In this document: positions 1 to 9,431 of the stretch, one piece after another
Layout of the letters: every line of letters starts with the position of its first letter
Position numbering within the stretch: position 1 is the stretch's first letter
Assembly (NCBI RefSeq): GCF_030527965.1
Contig: NZ_JAUMZU010000009.1
Span: 32,783-96,782 of the forward strand
Length of the DNA stretch: 64,000 bases
DNA from: Neisseria sp.
GTDB lineage: Bacteria; Pseudomonadota; Gammaproteobacteria; Burkholderiales; Neisseriaceae
Direction: 5' to 3'
Position numbers and translations under genes: made by a program
The notes under the pieces: generated by a model
Told to the model about the DNA's origin: nothing
Database searches by the model: none
Seen by the model: only the letters and a program-made list of their open reading frames with translations

Positions 1-190
1 CATATATTCCATCGACTACCCATTGAAGTTGACTAAAAGGGAAGCTGCCGTATCAAACTCTAAAAAACAATTCAATGGCAAAATCCATCGATACAAAATA
101 GTTGAGATTTAACAGCAGCCATCGCAAATAACAAAAAGAAATACGTCGGCAGAAAAGTGACTTCAAAAAAAGTAGTACCAATTCAAAACA

Positions 191-221
191 AATGCCTGTC
201 TGAACTTTTCAGACAGGCATT
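191..221. terminator. Inverted DUS pair, likely marC terminator
   Basis: Two DUS copies face each other with a 14-bp perfect stem and a 3-base loop, just past the marC stop codon. On the minus strand this is a hairpin at the transcript end. Paired DUS acting as terminators is well known in Neisseria. Confidence 0.8.
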
Positions 222-227
222 TTCTAT

Positions 228-887
228 TTAACCGACAAGCCTCGGGAACAAGGCTTTCAACCCGGCAACAACAATTTCCACCGAAACTGCTGCCAGCAAC
301 ATACCCATAATCCGATTGAGAATGGTCAGACCGGTTTCTCCGAGTAAATTACTGATTCGGCTGGCTGCCAGCAAAGTGGAAAAACAAATAACGCTGATAA
401 TGGCACCGGCTGCTACGATAGATAAGGTATCACCCAAAGATTTGGCCGATGAAGCATAAATCACAACAGTCGAAATGCCACCCGGGCCAATCATCATGGG
501 AATGGCGAGCGGCACCACCGCGATAGAAGCCGCACTCTGAGAAGGATGCTTGGGCTTGACGGTAATTTCGCTGCTTTCATCAGTGCTGATTTCGGGCTTT
601 GCCATATTGTTACCCGCACTCATCATAGAAATAGCAATCAAAAACACCAATAAGCCGCCTCCTACTTGGAAAGCACCCGTACTAATTCCGAAAATTCGCA
701 GAATCCAGTTTCCGGAAAAAGCAAAAATCACGATAACAATAAAAACGCTCAATGCCGAAATCTGCGCCACTTTCCTTCGCTCTCTCGTATTATTGTTACG
801 AGTCAGATCAAGAAAGATAGAAAGTGCGCTAAACGGATTAATCAATACCATAAAAGCAAGTATGAGCTTTCCAATTTCCATGCCCAT
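228..887 (-). CDS. MarC family integral membrane protein
   Basis: 219 residues, usual for the MarC (UPF0056) family. The N-terminal segment carries the family pattern around NPFSA (residues 17-21), and a second conserved stretch with PLAIPMMIGPGG lies near residues 126-137. About six hydrophobic segments are visible in two halves split by a polar linker around residues 95-115. The family is inner-membrane and its substrate is not established; the old link to multiple antibiotic resistance was withdrawn. It lies 5 bases downstream of rodA on the same strand, so it may be read as the last gene of the rod-shape operon, but nothing ties it to cell shape. A DUS hairpin follows. The family call is firm and the function is open. 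Confidence 0.9.
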   Translation of the reverse strand: MGMEIGKLILAFMVLINPFSALSIFLDLTRNNNTRERRKVAQISALSVFIVIVIFAFSGNWILRIFGISTGAFQVGGGLLVFLIAISMMSAGNNMAKPEISTDESSEITVKPKHPSQSAASIAVVPLAIPMMIGPGGISTVVIYASSAKSLGDTLSIVAAGAIISVICFSTLLAASRISNLLGETGLTILNRIMGMLLAAVSVEIVVAGLKALFPRLVG

Positions 888-892
888 TTTAA

Positions 893-2032
893 TTATTCCT
901 TAATGGGTTGTTTTAAATATGATTTCTTATTTTCTTTAGAAATTCCCATCAAAATAGCGAGAATAACCATAACAGATAAAGTCGCGGTACCACCATAGCT
1001 TACCAAAGGCAGCGGAACCCCAACCACAGGCAGAATGCCGCTGACCATGCCCATATTCACAAAGGCATAACAGAAAAACGTCATGGTCAGCGCGCCGGCA
1101 ATCACACGGTTATAAAGCGTGTCCGCCTGTGAGGCAATATACAAACCGCGTCCGAGAATAACGAGATAAACCAGTAATAACAATAAATTACCAACTAACC
1201 CGAATTCTTCTCCATAAACGGCAAAAATAAAATCCGTAGTAGACTCAGGAATGTAATCAAGATGGGTTTGCGAACCATTAAGCCAGCCCTTTCCCCAAAT
1301 TCCACCCGAACCAATGGCAATCATGGATTGCAAAATATGGTAGCCCGCACCAAGCGGGTCTTTCGTCGGATCGAGCAAAGTCAAAATACGGGTTCGCTGA
1401 TAATCATGCAGGCCGTAATTCCAAATCAACGGCAACGATGCCGCAAAACCGATTAGGGCGATGAAAATAACTTTCCACGGCAAACCGGCAAAGAAAATAA
1501 CGAATATGCCGGAAGCCATAATCAACACGGCCGTACCCAAATCAGGCTGTTTAAGAATCAATGCCCCCGGTATAACGGTTAATAACACGGCAACCAAATA
1601 ATGAAACCAACGCAGTCTGCCTTCATAACGTTGCAAGTACCACGCAATGGTCATAGGCAGACCGATTTTCATAATTTCAGAAGGTTGGATACGCGTAAAA
1701 CCCAAATTGAGCCAGCGTGTCGATCCATTAACCGTGACACCGAAAAGCTCTACCCCGATTAGCATCAAAACGCCGGCGATATAAACAGGTAATGCCAGTT
1801 TGGAGAGTTTTTTAGGCTGTTGCCAAGCAATCAGCCAAAGCAAAGCAAACCCCAGTATGGTATGCAAAGTTTTGTTTTCAAGCTGGTCGAAAGTTTGCCC
1901 GTCTGCAGAATAAAGCAAAAACATACTCATGATATACACGGCCAGCATGGCATACAAAAGCCAAGAATCCAGCGGACGGCGGATAATATGCACAATCTTA
2001 CTTAGCTTGTTCAATTGATCAGAGCGATTCAT
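893..2032 (-). CDS. rodA: Rod shape-determining protein RodA (SEDS glycosyltransferase)
   Basis: 379 residues with about ten hydrophobic segments and the SEDS family pattern, including PSEIMKIG (about 117-124), a long periplasmic loop with the GAGYHILQS region and the C-terminal PLVSYGG signature. RodA polymerises glycan strands from lipid II during side-wall growth, working with PBP2. Its start overlaps the end of mrdA by four bases (ATGA), a sign of translational coupling, and it sits in the mreB-mreC-mreD-mrdA-rodA order typical of rod-shaped beta-proteobacteria. Coccoid Neisseria lack most of this operon, so the cell is expected to be a rod or to keep a rod-like elongation phase. No truncation is seen. 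Confidence 0.95.
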   Translation of the reverse strand: MNRSDQLNKLSKIVHIIRRPLDSWLLYAMLAVYIMSMFLLYSADGQTFDQLENKTLHTILGFALLWLIAWQQPKKLSKLALPVYIAGVLMLIGVELFGVTVNGSTRWLNLGFTRIQPSEIMKIGLPMTIAWYLQRYEGRLRWFHYLVAVLLTVIPGALILKQPDLGTAVLIMASGIFVIFFAGLPWKVIFIALIGFAASLPLIWNYGLHDYQRTRILTLLDPTKDPLGAGYHILQSMIAIGSGGIWGKGWLNGSQTHLDYIPESTTDFIFAVYGEEFGLVGNLLLLLVYLVILGRGLYIASQADTLYNRVIAGALTMTFFCYAFVNMGMVSGILPVVGVPLPLVSYGGTATLSVMVILAILMGISKENKKSYLKQPIKE

Positions 2033-4068
2033 GGTAACGCCTCCCCTGAAGTTTGCTCGGAACTAATGCCTGTCTGAAAACCTTTCAGGGGGCTCAACGG
2101 TACAGTACGCATGTACCCGCTTCCCCAAAATGCCGCCTGATCCGCTTCAGAAGAAGCAGACAGATTCTCTGGAGGATTCTGCGGATTCTGTGCATTCAAA
2201 TTTGATAAATAGTAATCAATCAACTGTCGTACCAAAGGTGCAGCCTGAGCACCCCATCCACCGTTTTCTAGAATCAATGCCACTGCGATTTTTGGTTTTT
2301 CCATCGGAGCAAATGCGATGAACCAAGCATGGTCGCGATGTTGCTCGCGCAAAGCAGCAGCATTGTAACGTGCCCCTTGCTTAATCTGAACCACTTGAGC
2401 CGTACCGGTTTTACCGGCAATCGGATAAGGACCGCCGCCAATACGCCAAGCCGTGCCTCCTGGCCGAGTAACTTTCAACATAGCCTGCTTCACATATTCG
2501 AAATTCTCCCGTTTGAAAGGAATCTGCTTGATTGCCTGCGGATCAATAATGGTTTTTTCTTTTCTGCCATAATCGAGAATCTCTTTAACCAAATGAGGAC
2601 GGTAAACCTCACCGTCATTTGCCAAAGAAGCGGTAGCATGAGCCATTTGCAACGGCGTATAGGCGTTATAACCTTGACCGATACTTACAGAAACCATTTC
2701 ACCGGGCCGCCATTTGCGTTGATTTTCCGGCAACTTAGCAAACCGTTTCTCTTTCCATTCCGGGGTAGGCAGAATGCCTCTGTATTCATTAGGAATATCG
2801 ATGCCGGTTGGTTGCCCGAAGCCGAATTCCGACAAATATTTGCTTAGTTTCTCAATACCGGCTTCATAGCCGAGTCGATAAAAAAAGGTATCGGAAGAAA
2901 CTTGAATGGCCTTGCTCAAATTAGCAGAGCCATGACCGCTGCGCACCGAATCACGAAACACGTGGCGGCTGCCCGGAATACTCCACGCGCCGGGCGCAGG
3001 AATAATGGTGTTTTGCGTGATTTTTCCACTTTCCAGCAAAGACATGCCCATAAACGGCTTGAAAGTCGAACCGGGCGGATAAAGACCTTGCGTAACGCGA
3101 TTCAGCAGAGGACGCTGCCAATCTTCATTTAAGGCTTTCCACGTGGCCAAATCGATACCGTCGATAAAAAGATTAGGATTGAAAGAAGGTTTGGATACAA
3201 ATGCCAGCACGCCACCGGTTTGCGGGTCTATTGCAACGGCTGCACCGCGCCGCCCAGAAAAGATACGGTCAACTTCCTGCTGAAGGCGGATATCCATCGC
3301 CAATTTAAGCGTTAACCCGTTGCGCGGTTCCACACTACTCAACACGCGAACGATATCTCCGTGTGCGTCTTTTTCCACCCGTTGATAACCCGGAGTGCCG
3401 TGCAGTTGGTTTTCATAATAATTTTCCAAGCCGGTTTTACCGATATGGGTGCTGCCGCGATAAAGCGCATTGCGGCCACTTTCCTCCAATTTCTCTTGAT
3501 CTCGATCGCTGATACGGCCGATATAACCGAGGAAATGGGCGGTTAACGCACCATAAGGATACTCACGGAAAGTACGCGTATTGATTTCCACGCCATTAAA
3601 TTGCGAGAGGTGTGGAGCCAGACGCGAAGCTTCATCAACCGAAAGTTTGAGTTTCAGCGGCACTTTCTCATAAGAACGGTATTCCGTCCTAAATTTTTTA
3701 AACCGTGCCAAATCAGCTTCACTAACATCAATATATGTTTTCAATGCTTCAACGGTCGCATCAATATTCCGGTTGCCAATGATTTTCGGAACCAATTCCA
3801 AAGAGAATACCGGATAATTGCGCGCCAAAACGACACCGTTCACATCAACGATTTCACCACGCACAGGCGGCGTGGGAATTAAAGTAATACGATTGGAAGT
3901 GGCCTGAACCGCATATTCTTTATGCTTAAAGACTTGTAAATAGACAAAATTGGCCGCCAATATACCGAATGAAATGCTGATTAGCCCGAAAGCAACCACT
4001 AAACGACGATTGAAATCTCGATTAGGTGCGCGTTGTTCGACCGCAGGTTCTTTTACTTTCGGTTTCAT
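2029..4068 (-). CDS. mrdA: Penicillin-binding protein 2, elongasome transpeptidase
   Basis: 679 residues. There is one N-terminal membrane anchor (about 23-45), then the PBP dimerisation region and the transpeptidase domain. The active-site serine is in STFK (residues 334-337), and the KTGTAQ motif marks the third catalytic box. PBP2 cross-links peptidoglycan in the outer leaflet of the inner membrane with RodA and MreC. The gene overlaps both mreD upstream and rodA downstream by four bases. The C-terminal tail beyond the catalytic domain, rich in Asn, Pro and Ser, is low in complexity and contains a DUS at the DNA level, so the uptake sequence has been accommodated in coding sequence. The alternative symbol is pbpA; here the elongasome context decides. 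Confidence 0.95.
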   Translation of the reverse strand: MKPKVKEPAVEQRAPNRDFNRRLVVAFGLISISFGILAANFVYLQVFKHKEYAVQATSNRITLIPTPPVRGEIVDVNGVVLARNYPVFSLELVPKIIGNRNIDATVEALKTYIDVSEADLARFKKFRTEYRSYEKVPLKLKLSVDEASRLAPHLSQFNGVEINTRTFREYPYGALTAHFLGYIGRISDRDQEKLEESGRNALYRGSTHIGKTGLENYYENQLHGTPGYQRVEKDAHGDIVRVLSSVEPRNGLTLKLAMDIRLQQEVDRIFSGRRGAAVAIDPQTGGVLAFVSKPSFNPNLFIDGIDLATWKALNEDWQRPLLNRVTQGLYPPGSTFKPFMGMSLLESGKITQNTIIPAPGAWSIPGSRHVFRDSVRSGHGSANLSKAIQVSSDTFFYRLGYEAGIEKLSKYLSEFGFGQPTGIDIPNEYRGILPTPEWKEKRFAKLPENQRKWRPGEMVSVSIGQGYNAYTPLQMAHATASLANDGEVYRPHLVKEILDYGRKEKTIIDPQAIKQIPFKRENFEYVKQAMLKVTRPGGTAWRIGGGPYPIAGKTGTAQVVQIKQGARYNAAALREQHRDHAWFIAFAPMEKPKIAVALILENGGWGAQAAPLVRQLIDYYLSNLNAQNPQNPPENLSASSEADQAAFWGSGYMRTVPLSPLKGFQTGISSEQTSGEALP
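2067..2078 (+). repeat. Single DUS inside the 3' end of mrdA
   Basis: An exact TGCCTGTCTGAA lies in the last codons of the PBP2 gene. It is on the plus strand, opposite to the gene, and has no inverted partner nearby. Confidence 0.85.
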
Positions 4069-4562
4069 CGGCTAAAGCGGAAGAAAAGGTTTTTCAGAAT
4101 TTTATCAGCCAAAGGCCAGAGCAGCATGCCGCTCACAGCAGCCGCCATGCTTTCCATATGTACCCATTGGCGCCGGCTAACTGCGTGCACAAACAATAAT
4201 ACAATTTGGATAAATAGCAAAGCCATAAACACACCGATGGTTTGGCGTACAGGCGTATTCAGCTTTTTCATATAAGAAGGGAATTGTATTAAAAATACCG
4301 CGCAGACATAAGCTAAAGCGTGAGAACCCAAAGGCGTGGCCGTACCCGCATCGATCAATAAGCCCACAATAAAAGCACTGAGCAAGCCAAAAGTTTGTGG
4401 GCGATAAAGTGCCAAGAAAATCAGTACCATCGCGCTAAATTTGGGCAGCCAAAAAAAAGAATCAGCAGGGAAAGGGATAAAATCAAACAGAAAAGCAAAT
4501 GCGAAAGCCAAGATAGCGGGCATTACAGGTAAGCGGCCGTAAGATAAACTGAAATTATTCAT
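4065..4562 (-). CDS. mreD: Rod shape-determining protein MreD
   Basis: 165 residues from the chosen ATG. Five to six hydrophobic segments fill almost the whole chain, as in MreD, an inner-membrane protein that joins MreC to the cell-wall synthases. A longer reading begins 27 bases earlier, but the ATG at 4562 lies within the end of mreC (ATGAATAA arrangement, 8-base overlap), which fits coupled translation and yields a normal MreD N-terminus starting MNNFSLSYG. Sequence conservation in MreD is low, so the call rests on size, topology and position between mreC and mrdA. Confidence 0.88.
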   Translation of the reverse strand: MNNFSLSYGRLPVMPAILAFAFAFLFDFIPFPADSFFWLPKFSAMVLIFLALYRPQTFGLLSAFIVGLLIDAGTATPLGSHALAYVCAVFLIQFPSYMKKLNTPVRQTIGVFMALLFIQIVLLFVHAVSRRQWVHMESMAAAVSGMLLWPLADKILKNLFFRFSR

Positions 4563-5424
4563 GGCTGACAGACGCCTCCGAAGCAGCATTATCGGTTGAT
4601 GGTTTTTGCGATAAAACCAACAGATATTTACTTGACTGCAAATTGGAAATGGTTGCCAGTTTGGTTTGATAATAAGGCGTACCGGATGCTTTCGCAGCCT
4701 CTTTGACTTGGGCGACCGGAATACCGGCGGGATACACGCTATCTATACCAGAGGTAAGCAACATATCACCCACTTTCAAATCCGCATCTGTCGGGAAATA
4801 ACGCAGAGAAACTTGGTTGCCATCCCCGAAAATAAGGCTGCGGATACCGGAACGCGCCACCACGACAGGGACGATTAATTCATTTGCCGAAATCAAACGA
4901 ATATCGGAACTGTAGCGGCGTGCCTGAGTAACCTGACCGATTAAACCGTTTCGATCAATAACGGCATCGCCTGTGCGTATTCCTTCTTCACTACCTTTAT
5001 CAATAACCAGCAGATCAGAAAACGGGTTTCTGCCGTTGGAAACGACTTCGGCCGCAATGGCCCGCTCGAAGCTGACTTGCTTCAGATTCAGTACCGCCTT
5101 TAATTCGTTAACTTCTTTTTCTAACGCCCTATTTTCATGTGAATCGGTTTGCAACCGGATGTTTTCGGCCTGTAACGATTGATTTTGCGCTTGCAATTGC
5201 GTTTGTGAACGTGTAAGCAAGCGAACATAATCATAAAATTCAATCGGTTTGGAAGCCAGCCATTGAAGCGGGAAGGTAAACGAAGCAGTAACATTCCGAA
5301 CCTGTTGCACAGCTTCAAATTTCTGGTCGAGCATTAAAAGTGCAATGCAGGTAAGGCAAAGCGTAAACAGCTTACCTACCGGCGCACTCTTGGGCGCATT
5401 AAAACTTAAAGACGGTTTCGCCAT
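4555..5424 (-). CDS. mreC: Rod shape-determining protein MreC
   Basis: 289 residues. A single membrane anchor near residues 17-35 is followed by a coiled coil rich in Gln, Glu and Leu (about 75-115), then the two beta-barrel subdomains of MreC, with the typical VVSNGRNPFSDLLVIDKG stretch around residues 126-143. MreC is a periplasmic scaffold that activates PBP2. It sits 15 bases downstream of mreB and overlaps mreD. The C-terminal tail after about residue 270 is polar and probably disordered. No anomalies. Confidence 0.95.
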   Translation of the reverse strand: MAKPSLSFNAPKSAPVGKLFTLCLTCIALLMLDQKFEAVQQVRNVTASFTFPLQWLASKPIEFYDYVRLLTRSQTQLQAQNQSLQAENIRLQTDSHENRALEKEVNELKAVLNLKQVSFERAIAAEVVSNGRNPFSDLLVIDKGSEEGIRTGDAVIDRNGLIGQVTQARRYSSDIRLISANELIVPVVVARSGIRSLIFGDGNQVSLRYFPTDADLKVGDMLLTSGIDSVYPAGIPVAQVKEAAKASGTPYYQTKLATISNLQSSKYLLVLSQKPSTDNAASEASVSHE

Positions 5425-5439
5425 GATACGATTAAAAAT

Positions 5440-6468
5440 TTAAGGGTTGCCAGCGAAAATAGGATGATCGGTACCGATTAAATCCAATACGCAACCCGTG
5501 CCTCTGGCAACGCAGCATAAGGGATTTTCCGCAATAATAACCGGCAAACCGGTTGCTTCGGATAATAACCGATCCATACCGCCTAACAAAGCACCGCCGC
5601 CGGCCAACACAAGACCTCGGTTGATAATATCCGAAGCCAATTCAGGAGGCGTCAACTCAAGTGAAGTGATAATTGCTTGGATGATGCGGTTCAACGGATC
5701 CTTCAGAGCCTCGAATACTTCGTTTGAATTAATGGAGAACGTGCGCGGTGTACCTTTGGCAATACTGCGCCCAGTAATAATCATGCTTTCCACATTTTCA
5801 ATCGGATAAGCCGTGCCGATTTTCTGTTTGATTTTCTCGGCGGTGGCTTCTCCAATTAAAACGCCGAATTCGCGACGCGCATACAGAATAATCGCTTCGT
5901 CAAATTCGTCGCCCGCCGTGCGTACCGAAGTGGCATATACAACTTCATTCATTGATAAAATGCCGATTTCAGTCGTGCCGCCGCCAATATCGACAATCAT
6001 ACAGCCAGCAGCTTCATTAACCGGCAAGCCAGCACCCAAGGCAGCGGCCATCGGTTCTTCAATCAGATAAACATCCGAAGCACCGGCGGCTTTGGCTGAA
6101 TCGGCAATTGCTTTGCGCTCGACTTGCGTGGCGCCGTAAGGCACGCAAATCACAATGCGCGAAGGGCGCCCTTCGGTTGCTTTGCGAATAAAATGCTTGA
6201 GCATTTTCTCGGTTAGATTGAAGTCTGCAATCACGCCGTCTTTCATCGGGCGTACAACCCGAATGGAATTCGGGGTTCGGCCCAACATTTTTTTAGCCTC
6301 ATTACCGATGGCTATGGTGTTTTCCTGCCGATGTTCATCTTCCTGTATGGCGATGATGGAAGGTTCGTTTAAGATAATACCTTTGTCTTTGGCATAAATA
6401 AGCGTATTGGCCGTACCTAAATCGATAGCAAGGTCGTGCGACAAAAAACGGTTGAAGAAGCCAAACAT
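5440..6468 (-). CDS. mreB: Rod shape-determining protein MreB (actin homologue)
   Basis: 342 residues, within the normal 340-350 range. The actin-fold phosphate loop DLGTANT is at residues 16-22, the second phosphate motif [10 protein letters not shown] is in the middle, and the adenosine motif with [13 protein letters not shown] is near the C-terminus. The amphipathic N-terminus (MFGFFNRFL) is the usual membrane-binding helix. MreB polymers steer lateral wall synthesis. It is the first gene of the operon; its ATG is preceded by AAGG at a good distance, and a TATAAT-like -10 lies further upstream on the same strand. Confidence 0.97.
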   Translation of the reverse strand: MFGFFNRFLSHDLAIDLGTANTLIYAKDKGIILNEPSIIAIQEDEHRQENTIAIGNEAKKMLGRTPNSIRVVRPMKDGVIADFNLTEKMLKHFIRKATEGRPSRIVICVPYGATQVERKAIADSAKAAGASDVYLIEEPMAAALGAGLPVNEAAGCMIVDIGGGTTEIGILSMNEVVYATSVRTAGDEFDEAIILYARREFGVLIGEATAEKIKQKIGTAYPIENVESMIITGRSIAKGTPRTFSINSNEVFEALKDPLNRIIQAIITSLELTPPELASDIINRGLVLAGGGALLGGMDRLLSEATGLPVIIAENPLCCVARGTGCVLDLIGTDHPIFAGNP

Positions 6469-6495
6469 GTAAAGCCTTTATACTAAATGCGCTGA

Positions 6496-6501
6496 ATTAT
6501 A
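6496..6501 (-). promoter_or_regulatory. Candidate -10 box for the mreB operon
   Basis: On the minus strand this reads TATAAT, 28 bases upstream of the mreB start. I see no convincing -35 box, so the assignment rests on the -10 alone. Confidence 0.4.
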
Positions 6502-6546
6502 GAATAATAGGATAAGGCATGGGGTTTTACAGGTTTTATCGTGGAA

Positions 6547-6558
6547 TGCCTGTCTGAA
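6547..6558 (+). repeat. Single DUS between mreB and gatC
   Basis: Exact TGCCTGTCTGAA in the divergent promoter region of mreB and gatC, without an inverted partner. Confidence 0.85.
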
Positions 6559-6588
6559 AAACACCATGCCGGATAACGGGTTTTCGTT

Positions 6589-6594
6589 TATAAT
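6589..6594 (+). promoter_or_regulatory. Candidate -10 box for gatC
   Basis: TATAAT on the plus strand, about 110 bases before the gatC start. The implied leader includes a possible GGCGC/GCGCC stem around 6620-6650. No clear -35 box is visible. Confidence 0.4.
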
Positions 6595-6704
6595 CCGCCC
6601 TTCATTCATCCGAAGATTTATGGCGCTGCGCGATCTAAACGTACTTGCGCCGAATAATACCGCACTGATGGTAATTTTGCTAACAATATTTAAGGATTTA
6701 CGCA

Positions 6705-6995
6705 ATGGCCTTAACGCTAGCCGACGTTGAAAAAATCGCCAAACTCTCCCGCCTGAGCCTAACCGACGAAGAAAAAAAGCAAAATCTGCAAGAATTAAAC
6801 GATTTTTTTCTGTTGGTAGAAAAGATGCAAAGCGTCGACACTGCCGGCATTCAACCGATGGCGCACCCGCATGAAATCGCTTTACGCTTGCGGGAAGACG
6901 CCGTTACGGAAACCGACCATGCCGCCGAATACCAAGCCTGCGCGCCCGACGTACGCAACCGGTTGTATATTGTTCCTCAAGTTATCGAAGATTGA
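6705..6995 (+). CDS. gatC: Asp-tRNA(Asn)/Glu-tRNA(Gln) amidotransferase subunit C
   Basis: 96 residues, the normal size. The N-terminus ([17 protein letters not shown]) and the central [15 protein letters not shown] stretch are characteristic of GatC, the small chain that wraps around GatA and steadies the GatA-GatB complex. With GatA and GatB it converts Glu-tRNA(Gln), and where needed Asp-tRNA(Asn), into the amidated forms. AAGGA lies before the ATG. gatA starts 59 bases after the stop, and the gap holds a DUS-derived hairpin. Well supported. Confidence 0.95.
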   Translation: MALTLADVEKIAKLSRLSLTDEEKKQNLQELNDFFLLVEKMQSVDTAGIQPMAHPHEIALRLREDAVTETDHAAEYQACAPDVRNRLYIVPQVIED

Positions 6996-7019
6996 TTTTC
7001 AGACAAGCCTGTCTGAAAA
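6996..7019 (+). repeat. Outward-facing DUS-like hairpin between gatC and gatA
   Basis: TTTTCAGACA and TGTCTGAAAA form a 10-bp perfect stem with a 4-base loop right after the gatC stop. Only the right arm extends into GCCTGTCTGAA. It may weaken transcription or simply be an uptake site, since gatA must still be expressed downstream. Confidence 0.6.
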
Positions 7020-7054
7020 ATATTGATATTGCTACAGAATTGCAAACAAACACC

Positions 7055-8503
7055 ATGACCCATCATACCCTCAAACAAGCCAGCACCCTTCTGCAAACCA
7101 AACAGATTTCCGCTGTGGAATTGGCTCAGGAATACCTTGCCGCCATTGATGCGCGCAACCCTGCCATTAACGGCTACATCACGCTCAATCCGGAAGCCAC
7201 TCTCGCCGAAGCCCGTGCCGCCGATGCGCGGTTGGCTGCGGGCACTGCCCATGCTTTAACCGGCGTGCCTATCGCTTATAAAGACATTTTCTGCCAACAA
7301 GGCTGGCGCAGCGCCTGCTCGTCCAAAATGTTGGATAATTTCATCGCACCTTATACAGCCACCGTTGTCCAAAACCTGCTTGATGCCGGCATGGTCACGC
7401 TTGGTCGAACCAATATGGATGAATTTGCCATGGGTTCGACCAACGAAACCTCATTTTACGGAGCAACAAAAAATCCGTGGAATGCAGAACATGTTCCCGG
7501 CGGTTCTTCTGGCGGTTCTGCCGCGATAGTCGCAGCAAGACTCGCACCAGCGGCACTCGGTTCCGATACCGGTGGCTCCATCCGCCAGCCTGCTTCCCAT
7601 TGCGGCATTACCGGCATCAAACCTACCTACGGCATCGTTTCCCGTTTCGGCATGGTTGCCTACGCATCCAGCTTTGACCAAGCCGGCCCGATGGCGCAAA
7701 CCGCCGAAGATTGCGCTATCCTTCTAAACACCATGGCCAGCTTCGACGAACGAGATTCCACCAGTTTGGAATGCAGCAAAGAAGACTACACCAGAGACCT
7801 TACTTCCCCGTTAAAAGGCTTGAAAATCGGCTTACCCAAAGAATACTTTACAGAAAACAACAGCGCAGATGTACAGGCGGCGCTACAAAATGCAATCAAT
7901 TTGCTCAAGCAACAAGGCGCCGAAATGGTGGAAGTGAGCCTGCCGCAAACCGAATTATCCATTCCCGCCTATTACGTTCTTACTTCCGCCGAGGCCAGCA
8001 CCAACCTCTCCCGCTATGACGGCGTACGTTACGGCCATCGAGCCGCGCAATTCAGCGATTTAGATGAAATGTATGCCAACACCCGCGCCGAGGGCTTCGG
8101 CAGCGAAGTAAAGCGCCGCATCATGATTGGCACCTATGTATTGAGCCACGGCTATTACGATGCCTATTACCTGAAAGCGCAAAAACTGCGCCGCTTAGTT
8201 GCCAACGACTTTCAAACAGCCTTAACTCAATGCGACCTCATTCTCGCCCCGGCAGCCCCCACTGCCGCACCGAAATTAGGCAGTGACATTCACGACCCCG
8301 TGCAGATGTATCTTTCCGACATCTACACCATAGCCGTAAACTTAGCAGGATTGCCGGCTCTAACCCTGCCCGCCGGCTTCAGTTCGGATAATTTGCCTAT
8401 CGGCGTACAGCTTATCGGCAACTATTTTTCCGAAGCCAAAATCCTTGGCACGGCTCATCAGATGCAGTTGAATAGCGATTGGCATATGAAAAAGCCTGTC
8501 TGA
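7055..8503 (+). CDS. gatA: Asp-tRNA(Asn)/Glu-tRNA(Gln) amidotransferase subunit A
   Basis: 482 residues from the ATG at 7055. An in-frame extension upstream runs through the DUS hairpin and does not look like protein. The amidase-signature catalytic triad is complete: Lys76 in YKDIF, Ser151 in GGSSGGS and Ser175 in TGGSIRQPA. GatA releases ammonia from glutamine and feeds it to GatB. The stop codon TGA is provided by a DUS: the last codons read through GCCTGTC and the TGA of TCTGAA ends the gene. A DpnI-like gene separates gatA from gatB, which breaks the common gatCAB order. Confidence 0.96.
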   Translation: MTHHTLKQASTLLQTKQISAVELAQEYLAAIDARNPAINGYITLNPEATLAEARAADARLAAGTAHALTGVPIAYKDIFCQQGWRSACSSKMLDNFIAPYTATVVQNLLDAGMVTLGRTNMDEFAMGSTNETSFYGATKNPWNAEHVPGGSSGGSAAIVAARLAPAALGSDTGGSIRQPASHCGITGIKPTYGIVSRFGMVAYASSFDQAGPMAQTAEDCAILLNTMASFDERDSTSLECSKEDYTRDLTSPLKGLKIGLPKEYFTENNSADVQAALQNAINLLKQQGAEMVEVSLPQTELSIPAYYVLTSAEASTNLSRYDGVRYGHRAAQFSDLDEMYANTRAEGFGSEVKRRIMIGTYVLSHGYYDAYYLKAQKLRRLVANDFQTALTQCDLILAPAAPTAAPKLGSDIHDPVQMYLSDIYTIAVNLAGLPALTLPAGFSSDNLPIGVQLIGNYFSEAKILGTAHQMQLNSDWHMKKPV

Positions 8504-8504
8504 A
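8493..8504 (+). repeat. DUS that contains the gatA stop codon
   Basis: AGCCTGTCTGAA overlaps the end of gatA and supplies its TGA. It has one mismatch to the main spelling at the first position (A for T). It also marks the left boundary of the AT-rich restriction gene insert. Confidence 0.8.
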
Positions 8505-8558
8505 AATTAGAAAATCAGCTTTTCTCAATCAACAAGCTAAAGATTTATTTTATAAATA

Positions 8559-9332
8559 ATGGATTTAAAATTCGATACTGAATTAGCAAAAGGATATAAA
8601 AGCGCCTCCCAAATCACCCGTGTTTTAACCGAATCGTGGATGGATAAAAACGTTTATTGCCCCAATTGCAGCTGTGAGAAAATTCAAAAAGAAGACAATA
8701 ATAAACCTGTGCACGATTTTTCATGTCCTTCATGCAAAGAACAATTCGAACTCAAAAGTAAACACGCAAAAACGGCAGGTAAAAAAATCACCGATGGTGC
8801 TTACCATACGATGGTTGAACGGATTCAAGCCGATAATAATCCGAGCTTCTTTTTTCTAAGCTATCGAAAAGTTGATTATTCAGTGCACCAATTAATATTG
8901 GTTCCTAAACACTTTATAACCACAGAAGTAATCATCCGCCGTAAGCCTTTATCTGATACCGCGCAACGTCCCGGATGGATTGGTTGCTCAATTAATGTCG
9001 GAGCACTGCCTGAAAGCGGTAAAATTTTGCTGATTGACAACGCAAAAATAATTCGTCCTGAAATCGTTCGTCAACAGTGGAGAACCAACTTATTTTTGCG
9101 GCAACAGCAAAATAAAGGGTGGTTACTTGCAATCATGAAATATGTAGAAAAACTGCCTGAAACTTTTAATTTGAACCAGATATATCAATTTGAGGCTGAA
9201 TTGGCTGTCCAATTTCCTAAAAACAAGCATATTAAAGATAAAATCCGCCAACAATTGCAAGTATTGCGTGACCAAAACGTAATTGAATTTTCCGCCCGCG
9301 GGCAATATCGAAAAATAAATAATGTAGCATAG
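8559..9332 (+). CDS. DpnI-like type II restriction endonuclease for methylated GATC
   Basis: 257 residues, close to Streptococcus DpnI (about 254), with recognisable similarity along the whole chain. The PD-(D/E)XK site is complete: Asp53, Glu64 and Lys66 in ELKSK. Four cysteines (34, 37, 56, 59) form the DpnI-type zinc site. The stretch QADNNPSFFFLSY and the C-terminal winged-helix region (from about 185; KDKIRQQLQVLRD) also match. DpnI cuts GATC only when adenine is methylated, so it needs no partner methyltransferase, and none is present. In Neisseria such a gene is known as drg (dam-replacing gene). It sits between gatA and gatB, is visibly AT-richer than both and has no internal DUS, which suggests horizontal gain. 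Specificity is inferred from the family. Confidence 0.9.
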   Translation: MDLKFDTELAKGYKSASQITRVLTESWMDKNVYCPNCSCEKIQKEDNNKPVHDFSCPSCKEQFELKSKHAKTAGKKITDGAYHTMVERIQADNNPSFFFLSYRKVDYSVHQLILVPKHFITTEVIIRRKPLSDTAQRPGWIGCSINVGALPESGKILLIDNAKIIRPEIVRQQWRTNLFLRQQQNKGWLLAIMKYVEKLPETFNLNQIYQFEAELAVQFPKNKHIKDKIRQQLQVLRDQNVIEFSARGQYRKINNVA

Positions 9333-9431
9333 GCATATCAAAACTAGACAATCTTGATTCGGATTATATTTGCATATCCTTATTTGAATCTTGCTGGAAC
9401 CAACCCAGCCTATACAGAACGAAAGACCTCT

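Noticed and set aside
2..112. Partial open frame at the left edge on the plus strand ending IHRYKIVEI
   Set aside because: Only about 36 codons, no recognisable family and no start in the window; may be the end of a gene outside, but not supportable.
2329..2847. 172-codon open frame on the plus strand
   Set aside because: Antisense to the PBP2 catalytic domain; composition of a shadow frame.
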